From positions 1-25,232 of the forward strand of contig JBJOQE010000012.1 of NCBI GenBank assembly GCA_046050105.1: 25,232 nt of DNA, read 5' to 3'. Shown here piece after piece: positions 14,713 through 22,412 of this stretch. This DNA comes from JAYQPD01 sp046050105 (GTDB lineage: Bacteria; Patescibacteriota; Minisyncoccia; Phycocordibacterales; UBA918). Positions within the stretch are counted from its first letter, which is position 1; each line of letters starts with the position of its first letter. Position numbers and translations under genes: made by a program. The notes below the pieces were generated by a model. It made no database searches. It saw only the letters and a program-made list of their open reading frames with translations, and had not been told where the DNA came from.

Positions 14713-15090
14713 TTATGTCTTCTCGAGCTTGCGACGTCCTGAGCCCATAGTCTTCTTGGCACCCTTGAGCGTACGAGAGTTGGTCTTGGTGCGCTGACCA
14801 CGTGCAGGAAGGCGCTTAGCATGGCGAGAGCCACGGTAGGACTTGATGTCCTTCAGACGCTTAATGTTTGAGCCTGTCTCGCGTCTAAGTTCGCCCTCGA
14901 TAGTGAATGCCTCAATCTTTTCGCGAAGGGTGTTTTCCAGAGTGGTTGAGAGGTCAGCTGGCTTTGTCATCGGTTTGATGTCGAGCTCCATGAGGAGCTT
15001 GCGAGCACGTGAACGACCGATGCCGTACACAGAAGTGAGCCCGAATTCGAGCCACTTGTTGTCTGGGATGGTGATACCTGAGATACGCAT
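14713..15090 (-). CDS. rpsM: 30S ribosomal protein S13
   Basis: S13/uS13, 125 residues, in the head of the small subunit contacting the P-site tRNA and large-subunit bridges. It starts MRISGITIPDNKWLEFGLT, has the helix-hairpin-helix-like VYGIGRSRARKLL, and the strongly conserved tail SYRGSRHAKRLPARGQRTKT. It lies 17 bases after rpmJ. The usual order infA-rpmJ-rpsM-rpsK-rpsD is kept. Confidence 0.98.
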   Translation of the reverse strand: MRISGITIPDNKWLEFGLTSVYGIGRSRARKLLMELDIKPMTKPADLSTTLENTLREKIEAFTIEGELRRETGSNIKRLKDIKSYRGSRHAKRLPARGQRTKTNSRTLKGAKKTMGSGRRKLEKT

Positions 15091-15107
15091 GTGAAAATTG
15101 GAATGGA

Positions 15108-15224
15108 TTAGCCCTGGCGCTGCTTGTGGCGAGGCTTCTTCTTGTTGATGACGTAGATACGACCACGGCGACGGACAATCTTGTCGTCTGGACTCATCTT
15201 CTTAACTGATGATCGTACTTTCAT
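15108..15224 (-). CDS. rpmJ: 50S ribosomal protein L36, cysteine-free form
   Basis: L36/bL36, 38 residues: MKVRSSVKKMSPDDKIV, RRRGRIYVIN and KKKPRHKQRQG. The start MKVR and end KHKQRQG-like are diagnostic, and the place between infA and rpsM is the normal one. The zinc ligands of classic L36 (a CxxC near residues 11-14, plus a later Cys) are replaced by Ser, Asp and Asn; only the late histidine remains. It should therefore fold without zinc. No Shine-Dalgarno is visible. Confidence 0.96.
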   Translation of the reverse strand: MKVRSSVKKMSPDDKIVRRRGRIYVINKKKPRHKQRQG

Positions 15225-15237
15225 TTTTAGTGGTGCG

Positions 15238-15456
15238 TTATAAGCGTTTGGTTATTCTTCCTTTGCCTCCGTACTTGTCCTCGAACACTTCGACTTTGTC
15301 CCCTACCAGTACACGGATGCGGAATTTCCTCATCCTCCCTGCTAGATATGCAAGAATCAAACGTTGGTCATCTAGTAAAACACGAAAAAGCGCATTAGGC
15401 AACGCCTCTTCAATGGTTCCATAGACGAGGTTCTCACTGTTTGATTTAGTGTCCAT
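15238..15456 (-). CDS. infA: Translation initiation factor IF-1
   Basis: IF-1 occupies the A site during initiation and works with IF-2 and IF-3. It has 72 residues, the normal size, with the S1/OB-fold: YGTIEEALPNALFRVLLDD, ILAYLAGRMRKFRIRVLVGD and GKGRITKRL. I chose the ATG at 15456; the TTG just before it would only add one Met. It is the first gene of the ribosomal operon. A -10 box 11 bases upstream gives a leader of about 5 bases, too short for a Shine-Dalgarno. Confidence 0.97.
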   Translation of the reverse strand: MDTKSNSENLVYGTIEEALPNALFRVLLDDQRLILAYLAGRMRKFRIRVLVGDKVEVFEDKYGGKGRITKRL

Positions 15457-15467
15457 CAAACCTGCGT

Positions 15468-15496
15468 AGTTTACCAGAGGTCGTCTTATTCGTCAA
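15468..15496 (-). promoter_or_regulatory. Promoter of the infA-rpsI operon
   Basis: Minus strand: TTGACG (15491-15496), 17-base spacer, TAAACT (15468-15473), with TGG directly before the -10 (extended -10). The predicted start near 15461 leaves about 5 bases before the infA ATG. The upstream gene ends at 15559, so this is the operon's main promoter in the window. Confidence 0.82.
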
Positions 15497-15558
15497 CAAA
15501 ATGAGCTCATGTACCGTGGACAACAAGATAATTAGGCGTAAAGCCAGACAGGCTGCCA

Positions 15559-17004
15559 CTACTCAGACATCTCCATGACCTCTACAATACGAATTTTCTC
15601 AAGATTTTCAGGGAAAGAATCCTTCCAGAAAGGGCGGATAATGACTCGCGAGCGGTCAATGGCACTGTATTCAGAAAGCACTGTGGGCAGCATGCTCTCC
15701 TCTAGACCCTTGAGCGAGGCGCGGAGCTTTTCCATGTCGTACTTCCATATCATCCTGACAGACCCTTCAAGACGGAATTTGAGAGACTCGCTCATACTGA
15801 CATCGGTGGAAGTAGCAGGGTACGAGAAAGAAAGTTTTGATACGTCTTCTATACGCATTGGCTCTCCACCATAGCCCGCGATCGTTTTGTCGGCAATAAA
15901 TGTTGCAAAAGAATCTGTTTTAAAGAGAGGCAGAGAAAGCTTTGCCTGTTCCTTCATAATCACTGCCTGATTACCCGCATCGGTTGGTGGTAGCGAGACG
16001 TAAGAGAAGGTTACTGAAGGTTCAAAGAATACAAAACCATTAGGACGCTCACTCTTGAGACGCGCAAGGAGCTTTTCACGGAGTTCAAGATGAAGCTCTT
16101 GCCGCGCTTTAGAAAGCACACCTTCATCAATAATGAATTTCATGCCTTCATACCCACCGGCCATAGGTGACTTGCTCTCAGCATACACCTTTTCGTACTG
16201 CTCGCTGCCTTTAAGGCCTGGTATGGTGAACTTCCCTGGAGGAATGTTGTAACTCTCGCCTGGGCCATCAGCAATCACCTTTGCCTGAATTGTTCCAGGA
16301 ATTACCTCACCAGAAGCACTCTTTGTTGTTCCGGGAATTTCAATAGAGTCTGTGATGCGGTAAATCTTCCCATTTTGGGATTCAAAACGAGTGTTTTTAA
16401 TGAGGCGTTGCTTTGCGGTACTTTGAGCATTGACCACCGTGATTTCACCCGTAGCTTTGGTACTTACTTTCTCTTGCCCAGTAGCTGATATCTTTCGCTC
16501 ACCTTCTTCACTTAAAGACAATACTTCGTAGGACATGTCACGGGCGCCACCGTTCTTTTTTGCGTCTATGATGGCACTTACAGCAACATCCTTCCACTTC
16601 GGCTTGACGGTGACATCCGCTCCCGTCATGGTTATAGTGGCTATCGCACCGACGACTACAGCAACAACAATGATGGAAACCACCGCAAACGCACGGCGTA
16701 ACCTAGTTGTGCGGCCGACTTTAATTTTGATATCTCTGATATCATCGTCCATTTCATCATCTACCACGGGTGCTTCGTAGTGATGATCCGGATTTTTCTC
16801 TGTAGGAGGTGTGCGCAGGTAATGAGGAGACTCAGGGTGTGTGCGACGCGGAGAGGTGCTACCAACCTTTACTTCGTCTACTCTTCTGCGCATATCACGC
16901 AGCGGCGGACTGCTAGGTTCCGTACGTTCGAGAGCAGGTCGCGCGGCATGACGACGTGAGCGTTCTGGAGGAACAATATCGCCTAAATTCCATTTTTGTA
17001 CCAT
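15559..17004 (-). CDS. Single-pass 'baseplate J-like' surface protein
   Basis: A 481-residue protein with three parts. The first ~100 residues are cytoplasmic, Pro/Arg/Glu-rich and probably disordered, beginning MVQKWNLGDIVPPERSRRHA. One transmembrane helix lies at about 105-127 (AFAVVSIIVVAVVVGAIATI). The rest is a large extracellular, beta-rich domain (GEITVVNAQSTAKQRLIKNT, then GEVIPGTIQAKVIADGPGES and YNIPPGKFTIPGL). This last pattern resembles the baseplate J-like domain often annotated in Parcubacteria membrane proteins. It follows a PilM/FtsA-like ATPase gene by 15 bases, so the two are likely an operon. The N-terminal tail may bind the ATPase, an inference. Its exact role (pilus, envelope or attachment) is unknown. 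Confidence 0.72.
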   Translation of the reverse strand: MVQKWNLGDIVPPERSRRHAARPALERTEPSSPPLRDMRRRVDEVKVGSTSPRRTHPESPHYLRTPPTEKNPDHHYEAPVVDDEMDDDIRDIKIKVGRTTRLRRAFAVVSIIVVAVVVGAIATITMTGADVTVKPKWKDVAVSAIIDAKKNGGARDMSYEVLSLSEEGERKISATGQEKVSTKATGEITVVNAQSTAKQRLIKNTRFESQNGKIYRITDSIEIPGTTKSASGEVIPGTIQAKVIADGPGESYNIPPGKFTIPGLKGSEQYEKVYAESKSPMAGGYEGMKFIIDEGVLSKARQELHLELREKLLARLKSERPNGFVFFEPSVTFSYVSLPPTDAGNQAVIMKEQAKLSLPLFKTDSFATFIADKTIAGYGGEPMRIEDVSKLSFSYPATSTDVSMSESLKFRLEGSVRMIWKYDMEKLRASLKGLEESMLPTVLSEYSAIDRSRVIIRPFWKDSFPENLEKIRIVEVMEMSE

Positions 17005-17019
17005 ATATCATATTATAGC

Positions 17020-18219
17020 TCACTTGCGGTTTATAACGGCCCCATTCTTTCTTTTCGTGTGGAAAAAGAGTGCAATCATGGCGATATAGTGGTCGGGCGT
17101 GATGCTGGGTGCGTACTCTACAAATGAAGAAAGTAGTTCGTTGTCGAGGGCGTGGATTTTGTAATCTTGAGTGCATGTGGCATATGCCTCCTCAGCCATG
17201 GTGAGAAACAAGTCGCGGTAGTCAGGTTGCGCCAAGGTAAAGATGTTGCGAGGTAATACATAGTGCGCACGCAATTGGAGGTATAACTTCGATAGCATAC
17301 CCTTGTAGGCGTCTCGTGCCTCTGTGAGTGCTTCCGTGACCTCACTATGTGTTGTCGAGGAGACATAGTCGCGAAGGTGCGCGCGCACCTCAGTATCGAT
17401 AGTGCCTAGACGTTCGGCGATCTCATTTTCGAATGCGTGGGTACCAACCATCGTACTCACACTCTCACGAACAACGCCGTCTTCGTAGAGGATACACTCT
17501 GTCGCGCCTCCTGTGCACTCAATGAGAATAAATGAGTCGGTGTGCGGGAAAATATGGGTGACCGTCTGACTGCTTGCGTGCGCAAAAGCATGCTCGGTAA
17601 CCTCACCGTGTGCCGGAAAGTGTCGTGTAGCGTCATGGACCGCATCACGAACGGCTCGCGGCACTAATTCGCTCACGTGCACAAGGTCGATCGTGGTGCA
17701 TAGCTGGCCGGTAAAGTCCGCGACATCGTAGCCATTGAGACGACCGGATGCGAGTTCCTGTGCGATAATTTCAAGGCCAATACGGTCAAAGATGACCTGT
17801 TCATGTTTGCGTTCATCAGCGACAGCAAGAGCTTCGAGTATAAGGGTGTCTACAAAAGATTTGGTTGCCTTAAATGGTTCACTCTTTTCGAGAGAGATGG
17901 TGCGGGATACAATCTCCGACCATGGTGCTGCATAGAGTATGTGCATAGCTGTCAGAGTTCCGTGGTGAGACCGCAACGCCTTCATACCCTCAGTGGTAAG
18001 CTCCAGTGTGGCAGCAAGAAGCGCTTCCTTGAGTGTGCGTACGTACAACTCCGGCGTGGTGTTCTTTGGCGGACGAATGGGTTCGCGATAGGCATATATG
18101 ATGAGAGGCTTTCTTTCAGTGATATCGAGTTCCACTATTGCCACTCCAACAGAACCTGATCCAATATCAAAAATTACTGAGTACGGCACCGTGCCGCGAT
18201 GTAGTAGTTCGCTCAACAT
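17020..18219 (-). CDS. PilM/FtsA-like actin-fold ATPase
   Basis: A 399-residue cytoplasmic protein of the actin/Hsp70-fold group resembling PilM or FtsA. Near the N-terminus VIFDIGSGSVGVAIVEL (about 15-31) matches the phosphate-1 loop. FILIECTGGATECILYEDG (about 230-248) matches phosphate-2, with Cys-Thr-Gly-Gly in place of the usual Asp-x-Gly. The middle section (TAMHILYAAPWSEIVSRTI) could be the SHS2-like insertion. No membrane helix is seen. It heads a two-gene unit with the surface protein at 15559-17004, as PilM-like ATPases sit beside their membrane partners. The altered phosphate-2 loop raises doubt about ATP hydrolysis. A -10 box lies 10 bases from the ATG, so its message may be leaderless. 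Confidence 0.72.
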   Translation of the reverse strand: MLSELLHRGTVPYSVIFDIGSGSVGVAIVELDITERKPLIIYAYREPIRPPKNTTPELYVRTLKEALLAATLELTTEGMKALRSHHGTLTAMHILYAAPWSEIVSRTISLEKSEPFKATKSFVDTLILEALAVADERKHEQVIFDRIGLEIIAQELASGRLNGYDVADFTGQLCTTIDLVHVSELVPRAVRDAVHDATRHFPAHGEVTEHAFAHASSQTVTHIFPHTDSFILIECTGGATECILYEDGVVRESVSTMVGTHAFENEIAERLGTIDTEVRAHLRDYVSSTTHSEVTEALTEARDAYKGMLSKLYLQLRAHYVLPRNIFTLAQPDYRDLFLTMAEEAYATCTQDYKIHALDNELLSSFVEYAPSITPDHYIAMIALFFHTKRKNGAVINRK

Positions 18220-18229
18220 GTGTTATATA

Positions 18230-18235
18230 AGTATA
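18230..18235 (-). promoter_or_regulatory. -10 box of the pilM-like gene
   Basis: TATACT on the minus strand ends 10 bases before the ATG at 18219, predicting a leader of about 3-4 bases. It lies just beyond the alaS terminator; no convincing -35 box is seen because that position is inside the hairpin. Confidence 0.5.
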
Positions 18236-18241
18236 AACGAA

Positions 18242-18269
18242 AACACACACCGAATGAGGTGTGTGTTTA
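18242..18269 (-). terminator. Terminator of alaS
   Basis: Perfect 11-bp stem (AAACACACACC and complement) with a 6-base loop, 35 bases after the alaS stop. On the minus strand it ends GTTTTCGTTT, giving a short T-run. Confidence 0.78.
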
Positions 18270-18304
18270 GATAAACGGGGATTGCGCGGTGCGTATAATG
18301 TTTA

Positions 18305-20257
18305 CTACGCAATAGTTGCCTTAATGCGGCGAACACCAGCCGACGATGCTTCTTCTTTCATAATTCTGAAAGTTCCTGCTGACACCAGCTCACGTGAATT
18401 TTGTACGTGTGGCCCGCCACAGAACTCGATTGAAAACGCTTTTTCAAACTTGGGGTTCTCTTTCGTGGCGTCCACAGGACCAATTGAGTACACCGTCACT
18501 TGCGCTGGGTACTTTGCACCAAACTCATGTTCTGCATGGAGCTCCTCAGCCTCTAGAAGTGGCATGGTGGAAGCAATGACAGGAAGCTCCTCCGCCATCT
18601 TTTCATTCACAATGCGCTCAACTTCCTTTTTCTGATCGTCGGTCATCTTTTCAGTATGAGAAAAGTCGATACGGAGGCGCTCTCCCGTGATATTTGACCC
18701 TCGTTGGTGCACGTGTGCCCCAAGTACCATCTGGAGCGCCTTAAGGAGGAGGTGGTGTGCTGTGTGAAGGCGTGTGGTCGCCACTCCTGCGTCAGCCAAA
18801 CCACCTTTAAACTTCTGTTCTGAACCAGCACGTGAATCTGCACGATGCTTTTCCATGGCAACTTCGAAACCTGCTCTATCGACCGTTGCGCTTCGCTCCT
18901 TTGCGATTTCCTCGGTGACTTCAATGGGGAAACCATGCGTAGTAAAGAGGATGTATGCATCTTCACCTGAAATAGCACTATCGCTCGAAAGTTTCTCAAA
19001 GACTTTCATGCCATGCGCGAGGGTCGCTCGAAACTTCTCTTCCTCACCATAGATAGCTGCTTCAATAGAAGCCTTCCCTAGAGTGAGCTCGGGATATGCA
19101 TTCGCATAGTCACTCGCAATGATAGAAACGAGTTTCCCAAGTGACATGGGAGGCAGGTCGAGTTTGTCTGCGAAACGCACAGAGCGTCGAAGGAGGCGTC
19201 GCACAAAGTACCCCTGGTCTGTGTTGCTTGGAAGTACACCGTCAGCAATCAGAAATACTGCGGCTCGAACATGGTCGGCAATGACACGAAAGGCATGCGT
19301 AGAGGTTGTCTCAGAGTATGCCTTACCTGAAAGACGCTCAAGTTCCACTACCAAAGTGCGAAGTGGTCCTACGGTAAAGACATCAGAATCACCATGTGCT
19401 GCTGCAGCAATACGCTCCAAGCCACCTCCAAAGTCGACGTTTTGCTTCGGCAACAGTGCAAACGAGCCATCTTCTTGCTTGATGTACTGCATAAAGACCG
19501 AGTTGCCAATCTCAAGGAAGCGTCCGCAGTCACAGTTGGGGTGACATTCCGCACCCCACTTTGCATCGTCACCTACGTTAGCGTGGCCGCCTTTTGCTTC
19601 AGGATGGGCACCGAAGTCATAAAATACTTCAGAGTCTGGTCCTCCGGGTTCTCCCACCGGCATTTTTTTAGGCACACCTGCGCGACTCCACCAGTTTTTC
19701 TTTGCGTCATAAAAGAAAATGCGCCCGCCCTGCATGCCTTTTTCGTAGCCCGCTGCTTCTGCGCCAATTTCTACTTCCTTCGCATCAATACCTTTTGAAG
19801 CAAAGAGCTCCTTCCAAATATGTACGGAGTCAGTATCGCGAGGCACGTTGTGTGCCTCGTCCCCTATAAAGGTGGTGACATAGAGCTTCGAGGCATCAAG
19901 GCCAACATCATCGGTCAGGAATTTGAAAAAGAACGGAAGCTGTTCTTCCTTGAAATAGTCTCCCAGCGACCAATTGCCGAGCATCTCAAAGAAAGTGGTG
20001 TGACGGTTGTCGCCTACTTCTTCGATATCCATTGAGCGGAAACACTTCTGTGAGTCCGCGATTCGTGAACCCTCTGGATGCTCTTTTCCGAGTAGGTAAG
20101 GTACTAGGGGCTGCATACCGCTCCCGGTGAAGAGTGTTGTTGGGTCGTTTTGGGGCACGAGAGGTGCAGAAGGCACAATACAATGCCCCTCACGCTTCAT
20201 GCGTGCGAGATAGAGTTCACGAACCTCGTTAAAGATAGTTGTCTTTTGTTCAGTCAT
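18305..20257 (-). CDS. alaS: Alanyl-tRNA synthetase without C-terminal C-Ala domain
   Basis: Charges tRNA-Ala and hydrolyses Ser/Gly mischarged on it. From the ATG at 20257 (MTEQKTTIFNEVRELYL) the protein has 650 residues. The class II catalytic core shows TTLFTGSGMQPLVPYLLG, RHTTFFEMLGNWSLGDYF and NVDFGGGLERIAA. The editing domain has HTAHHLL (His498, His502) and CGGPH (Cys613, His617), the metal/editing residues. It ends about 35 residues after that, so the usual C-terminal C-Ala/oligomerisation domain (family ~870 residues) is missing. The ATG nine codons upstream of 20257 is rejected because it would lie upstream of the promoter's -10 box. It is a single-gene unit with its own promoter and terminator. 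Confidence 0.97.
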   Translation of the reverse strand: MTEQKTTIFNEVRELYLARMKREGHCIVPSAPLVPQNDPTTLFTGSGMQPLVPYLLGKEHPEGSRIADSQKCFRSMDIEEVGDNRHTTFFEMLGNWSLGDYFKEEQLPFFFKFLTDDVGLDASKLYVTTFIGDEAHNVPRDTDSVHIWKELFASKGIDAKEVEIGAEAAGYEKGMQGGRIFFYDAKKNWWSRAGVPKKMPVGEPGGPDSEVFYDFGAHPEAKGGHANVGDDAKWGAECHPNCDCGRFLEIGNSVFMQYIKQEDGSFALLPKQNVDFGGGLERIAAAAHGDSDVFTVGPLRTLVVELERLSGKAYSETTSTHAFRVIADHVRAAVFLIADGVLPSNTDQGYFVRRLLRRSVRFADKLDLPPMSLGKLVSIIASDYANAYPELTLGKASIEAAIYGEEEKFRATLAHGMKVFEKLSSDSAISGEDAYILFTTHGFPIEVTEEIAKERSATVDRAGFEVAMEKHRADSRAGSEQKFKGGLADAGVATTRLHTAHHLLLKALQMVLGAHVHQRGSNITGERLRIDFSHTEKMTDDQKKEVERIVNEKMAEELPVIASTMPLLEAEELHAEHEFGAKYPAQVTVYSIGPVDATKENPKFEKAFSIEFCGGPHVQNSRELVSAGTFRIMKEEASSAGVRRIKATIA

Positions 20258-20263
20258 TGAAAT

Positions 20264-20292
20264 AGTATGCACTAAAAGTACCACCTACTCAA
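20264..20292 (-). promoter_or_regulatory. alaS promoter giving a leaderless start
   Basis: Minus strand: TTGAGT (20287-20292), 17-base spacer, CATACT (20264-20269). The alaS ATG begins 6 bases after the -10 box, so transcription should begin at or next to the A of the ATG. Confidence 0.68.
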
Positions 20293-20319
20293 AGGTATGC
20301 TTTTTAAGCCGTAGACGGC

Positions 20320-20592
20320 CTAGATTTGGCTCTGGATGAGCAGTGCCGCACATTCTGGCCCTTGGCACCTGAAGAGGTCGACGCCGTTATAGAACGCTAC
20401 TTCAAAGATGTAGCCCATTATAATAAGTAAGATACCGAGAATGGTAAGGATGTGTTCGCGATGAATAGACTTGAGTACCGCACGGTCGATGCGCTGTTCC
20501 TCGAATATTTTAAGATGCACCAAGAGTACTGCCCCGCCAAGAATAATTTTGCCGATCACCCCTATTGTGAGTCCCCAAAAAAGTAGATTCAT
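20320..20592 (-). CDS. Small two-helix membrane protein, 90 residues
   Basis: Unrecognised membrane protein. Helix one spans about 3-26 (LLFWGLTIGVIGKIILGGAV) and helix two about 49-68 (ILTILGILLIIMGYIFEVAF). A basic loop (HLKIFEEQRIDRAVLKSIHR) between them points to a cytoplasmic hairpin loop. The short tail carries two cysteines in FRCQGPECAAL. It lies 38 bases after the oligopeptidase gene and before alaS, all on the same strand. No Shine-Dalgarno is visible; a TATAAT begins just after the oligopeptidase stop codon. Function unknown. Confidence 0.72.
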   Translation of the reverse strand: MNLLFWGLTIGVIGKIILGGAVLLVHLKIFEEQRIDRAVLKSIHREHILTILGILLIIMGYIFEVAFYNGVDLFRCQGPECAALLIQSQI

Positions 20593-20622
20593 TGCATAGA
20601 AAATTAACTAACTGTAGTAAGA

Positions 20623-20628
20623 ATTATA
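20623..20628 (-). promoter_or_regulatory. Possible -10 box for the 90-residue membrane protein
   Basis: A perfect TATAAT, beginning two bases after the TAG stop of the oligopeptidase, would give a leader of about 24 bases. No good -35 box is visible. Confidence 0.4.
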
Positions 20629-20630
20629 CC

Positions 20631-22412
20631 CTAGATAAGCGACTCGAGTTCATCGATGCGTTCATTGAGCTTCTTCAGACCTTCTTCAAAAAAAGCTGGT
20701 TTTGTGACGTCGATGCCGATTGCCTTAAAAATATCCTCAGGAGACTTCGAGCAACCCGCCGTGAGGAACATGTCTATTTCCTTCTTATACGAGGCATCAC
20801 TGCGTAGGCGTGCGGCGATTGCGTTCGAGATGAGGTTTCCGTACGCGTAGGTGTACACATAGAAGAAGCGGCGGAAGTGCGAGACATACACGTAGGAGTA
20901 GCCGTCGTCCTTTGTTACTTCAACGGATTTTCCTAGATATGCAGCAAGGTGTTTCTGCATCGAGGAGGCAAGTTCGTGCTCTGTCATAGCTCCTTGTGTG
21001 CGAATGGTGTGGTGCATCTCACGTTCAAACTCAAAAAATGCGACCTGGCGGTGAATGGCCATGATGTCGTCTTGGATTTTGTCGTGAAGCGCCCCGATAC
21101 GCTGTATGCGGTCGAGGGTGCGAAGGTTTGCGTCGAATACTAAGTTCTCAAAGAGTGTCGAGGCGGTCTCGGCTACTGCGGTAGAGTGGCCTTGATATAT
21201 TGGCGTGAGACCCTTAGAGCGTTCTGCATGCACTGCGTGCCCCATTTCGTGGGCGTACGTCATGAGCGCTCGTCCGTCGGGGAGATAGTTGAGAAGCACA
21301 TATGTTGGAAGGTTGGTTTGGGACGCGCAAAATGCGCCACCTGTCTTCCCTTTTCGCGGGAATGCATCTATCTGCTTTTTCTCGAGCATTGAATCCAATA
21401 TGCGCGCGTATTCGGGGTTTACTTCGTGGAATACTTCGCGCAACGTTGCGGTCGCAGTACTGAACGATATTTTTCTGTCCGTGCCAATCGTCGTATTGCG
21501 GTCGGCGTACATAAGCTTTTTTTCCTTCATCATCTTTGCTTTGAGCGTATAGAAACGCGCAGAGATATGATAGTTTTTCTTCACGGCATCGATGAGTGCA
21601 ACAACTGACGATTCGCTATTCTCGTAGCCGAGCACGGTTGCGCTGTACGGTTCCTTAAAACCACGAAGTTCATCGCTCACTTTCTTATCGAGCACAATAG
21701 CCGTGAGCTCGTTTTCTGCTACTGCCCCAAGCGCCTTACATTCAGCTACGGCAAGAGACCACAGTTTTCGGCGGTCTTGCTTTTTAAGCTTTGCGATGAG
21801 TTCAAACGCCTCTGCGAGGGGGAGTGCCTTCCCTTTCCAACTCACGGTGCGACGATTCAGGATTTTCTCAGTGCCCGAAACCCACAAACCATGGCTTGTG
21901 TTGCTCTTAAGCGACATAATGCGCTCCTCAGCTTCGGTGAGATGATGCTTCGCTTCTTCAAAGACTCCCTTGAGGTAGTAATGCCATTTTGAAAGTGACG
22001 CGTCTTTCTGAAGACGTGCCTGCGTGAGTGGGGGGATTTTTCCGAGCGCGAGTTCAAAAAACAATAATTTGTTCCCTGTTTTGGTGAGTCGGTCACTTAA
22101 AAGGTTAAGTTTCTTCTCGGCCTCGTCGTCTTCAGCATTAAGCTCACGGCGAAGTCCAAAATAATATCCTGCACGCGCAGCATCAGGTGACGCCGCTAGC
22201 TTTTCATACGCTGCCAAAGCACCCTTGAGTGTCTGTGCGTCACCTAGTTTCTTTACCTGCTTTTCATAGGTACGCACAAATGCATCTACAGCGCGCTCAA
22301 AACGTGAGACATCGGCCTCAATTTTCGAGTCGTTGGCGCTTGTGTAAAGCACACTCAAATCCCACGTGGTAGTCGATTGCGGTTTCAATTTAGCGGAAAT
22401 TTTCTTTTTCAT
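20631..22412 (-). CDS. pepF: M3-family oligoendopeptidase (PepF-like)
   Basis: Cytoplasmic zinc metallopeptidase that cuts short peptides. From the ATG at 22412 (MKKKISAKLKPQSTTTWDLS) it has 593 residues, close to the ~600 typical of oligoendopeptidase F. The active site is YAHEMGHAVHAERSKG (His388, Glu389, His392), followed by STAVAETASTLFEN with the third zinc ligand Glu415. The helical N-terminal region and the late YVYVSHFRRFFYVYTYAYGN block are typical of M3 enzymes. The start overlaps the end of the upstream HD-hydrolase gene by 23 bases, so translation is probably coupled. The frame stays open 25 codons further upstream, but that stretch lies inside the neighbour and is ignored. Confidence 0.94.
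   Translation of the reverse strand: MKKKISAKLKPQSTTTWDLSVLYTSANDSKIEADVSRFERAVDAFVRTYEKQVKKLGDAQTLKGALAAYEKLAASPDAARAGYYFGLRRELNAEDDEAEKKLNLLSDRLTKTGNKLLFFELALGKIPPLTQARLQKDASLSKWHYYLKGVFEEAKHHLTEAEERIMSLKSNTSHGLWVSGTEKILNRRTVSWKGKALPLAEAFELIAKLKKQDRRKLWSLAVAECKALGAVAENELTAIVLDKKVSDELRGFKEPYSATVLGYENSESSVVALIDAVKKNYHISARFYTLKAKMMKEKKLMYADRNTTIGTDRKISFSTATATLREVFHEVNPEYARILDSMLEKKQIDAFPRKGKTGGAFCASQTNLPTYVLLNYLPDGRALMTYAHEMGHAVHAERSKGLTPIYQGHSTAVAETASTLFENLVFDANLRTLDRIQRIGALHDKIQDDIMAIHRQVAFFEFEREMHHTIRTQGAMTEHELASSMQKHLAAYLGKSVEVTKDDGYSYVYVSHFRRFFYVYTYAYGNLISNAIAARLRSDASYKKEIDMFLTAGCSKSPEDIFKAIGIDVTKPAFFEEGLKKLNERIDELESLI

Noticed and set aside
20258..20284. Nine-residue extension of alaS
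   Set aside because: It spans the -10 box of the promoter, so it would not be transcribed; the downstream ATG matches the family N-terminus.
20303..20320. Small GCCGT/ACGGC hairpin after the 90-residue membrane protein
   Set aside because: Stem of only five base pairs, a tiny loop and no T-run in the direction of transcription; too weak to call a terminator.
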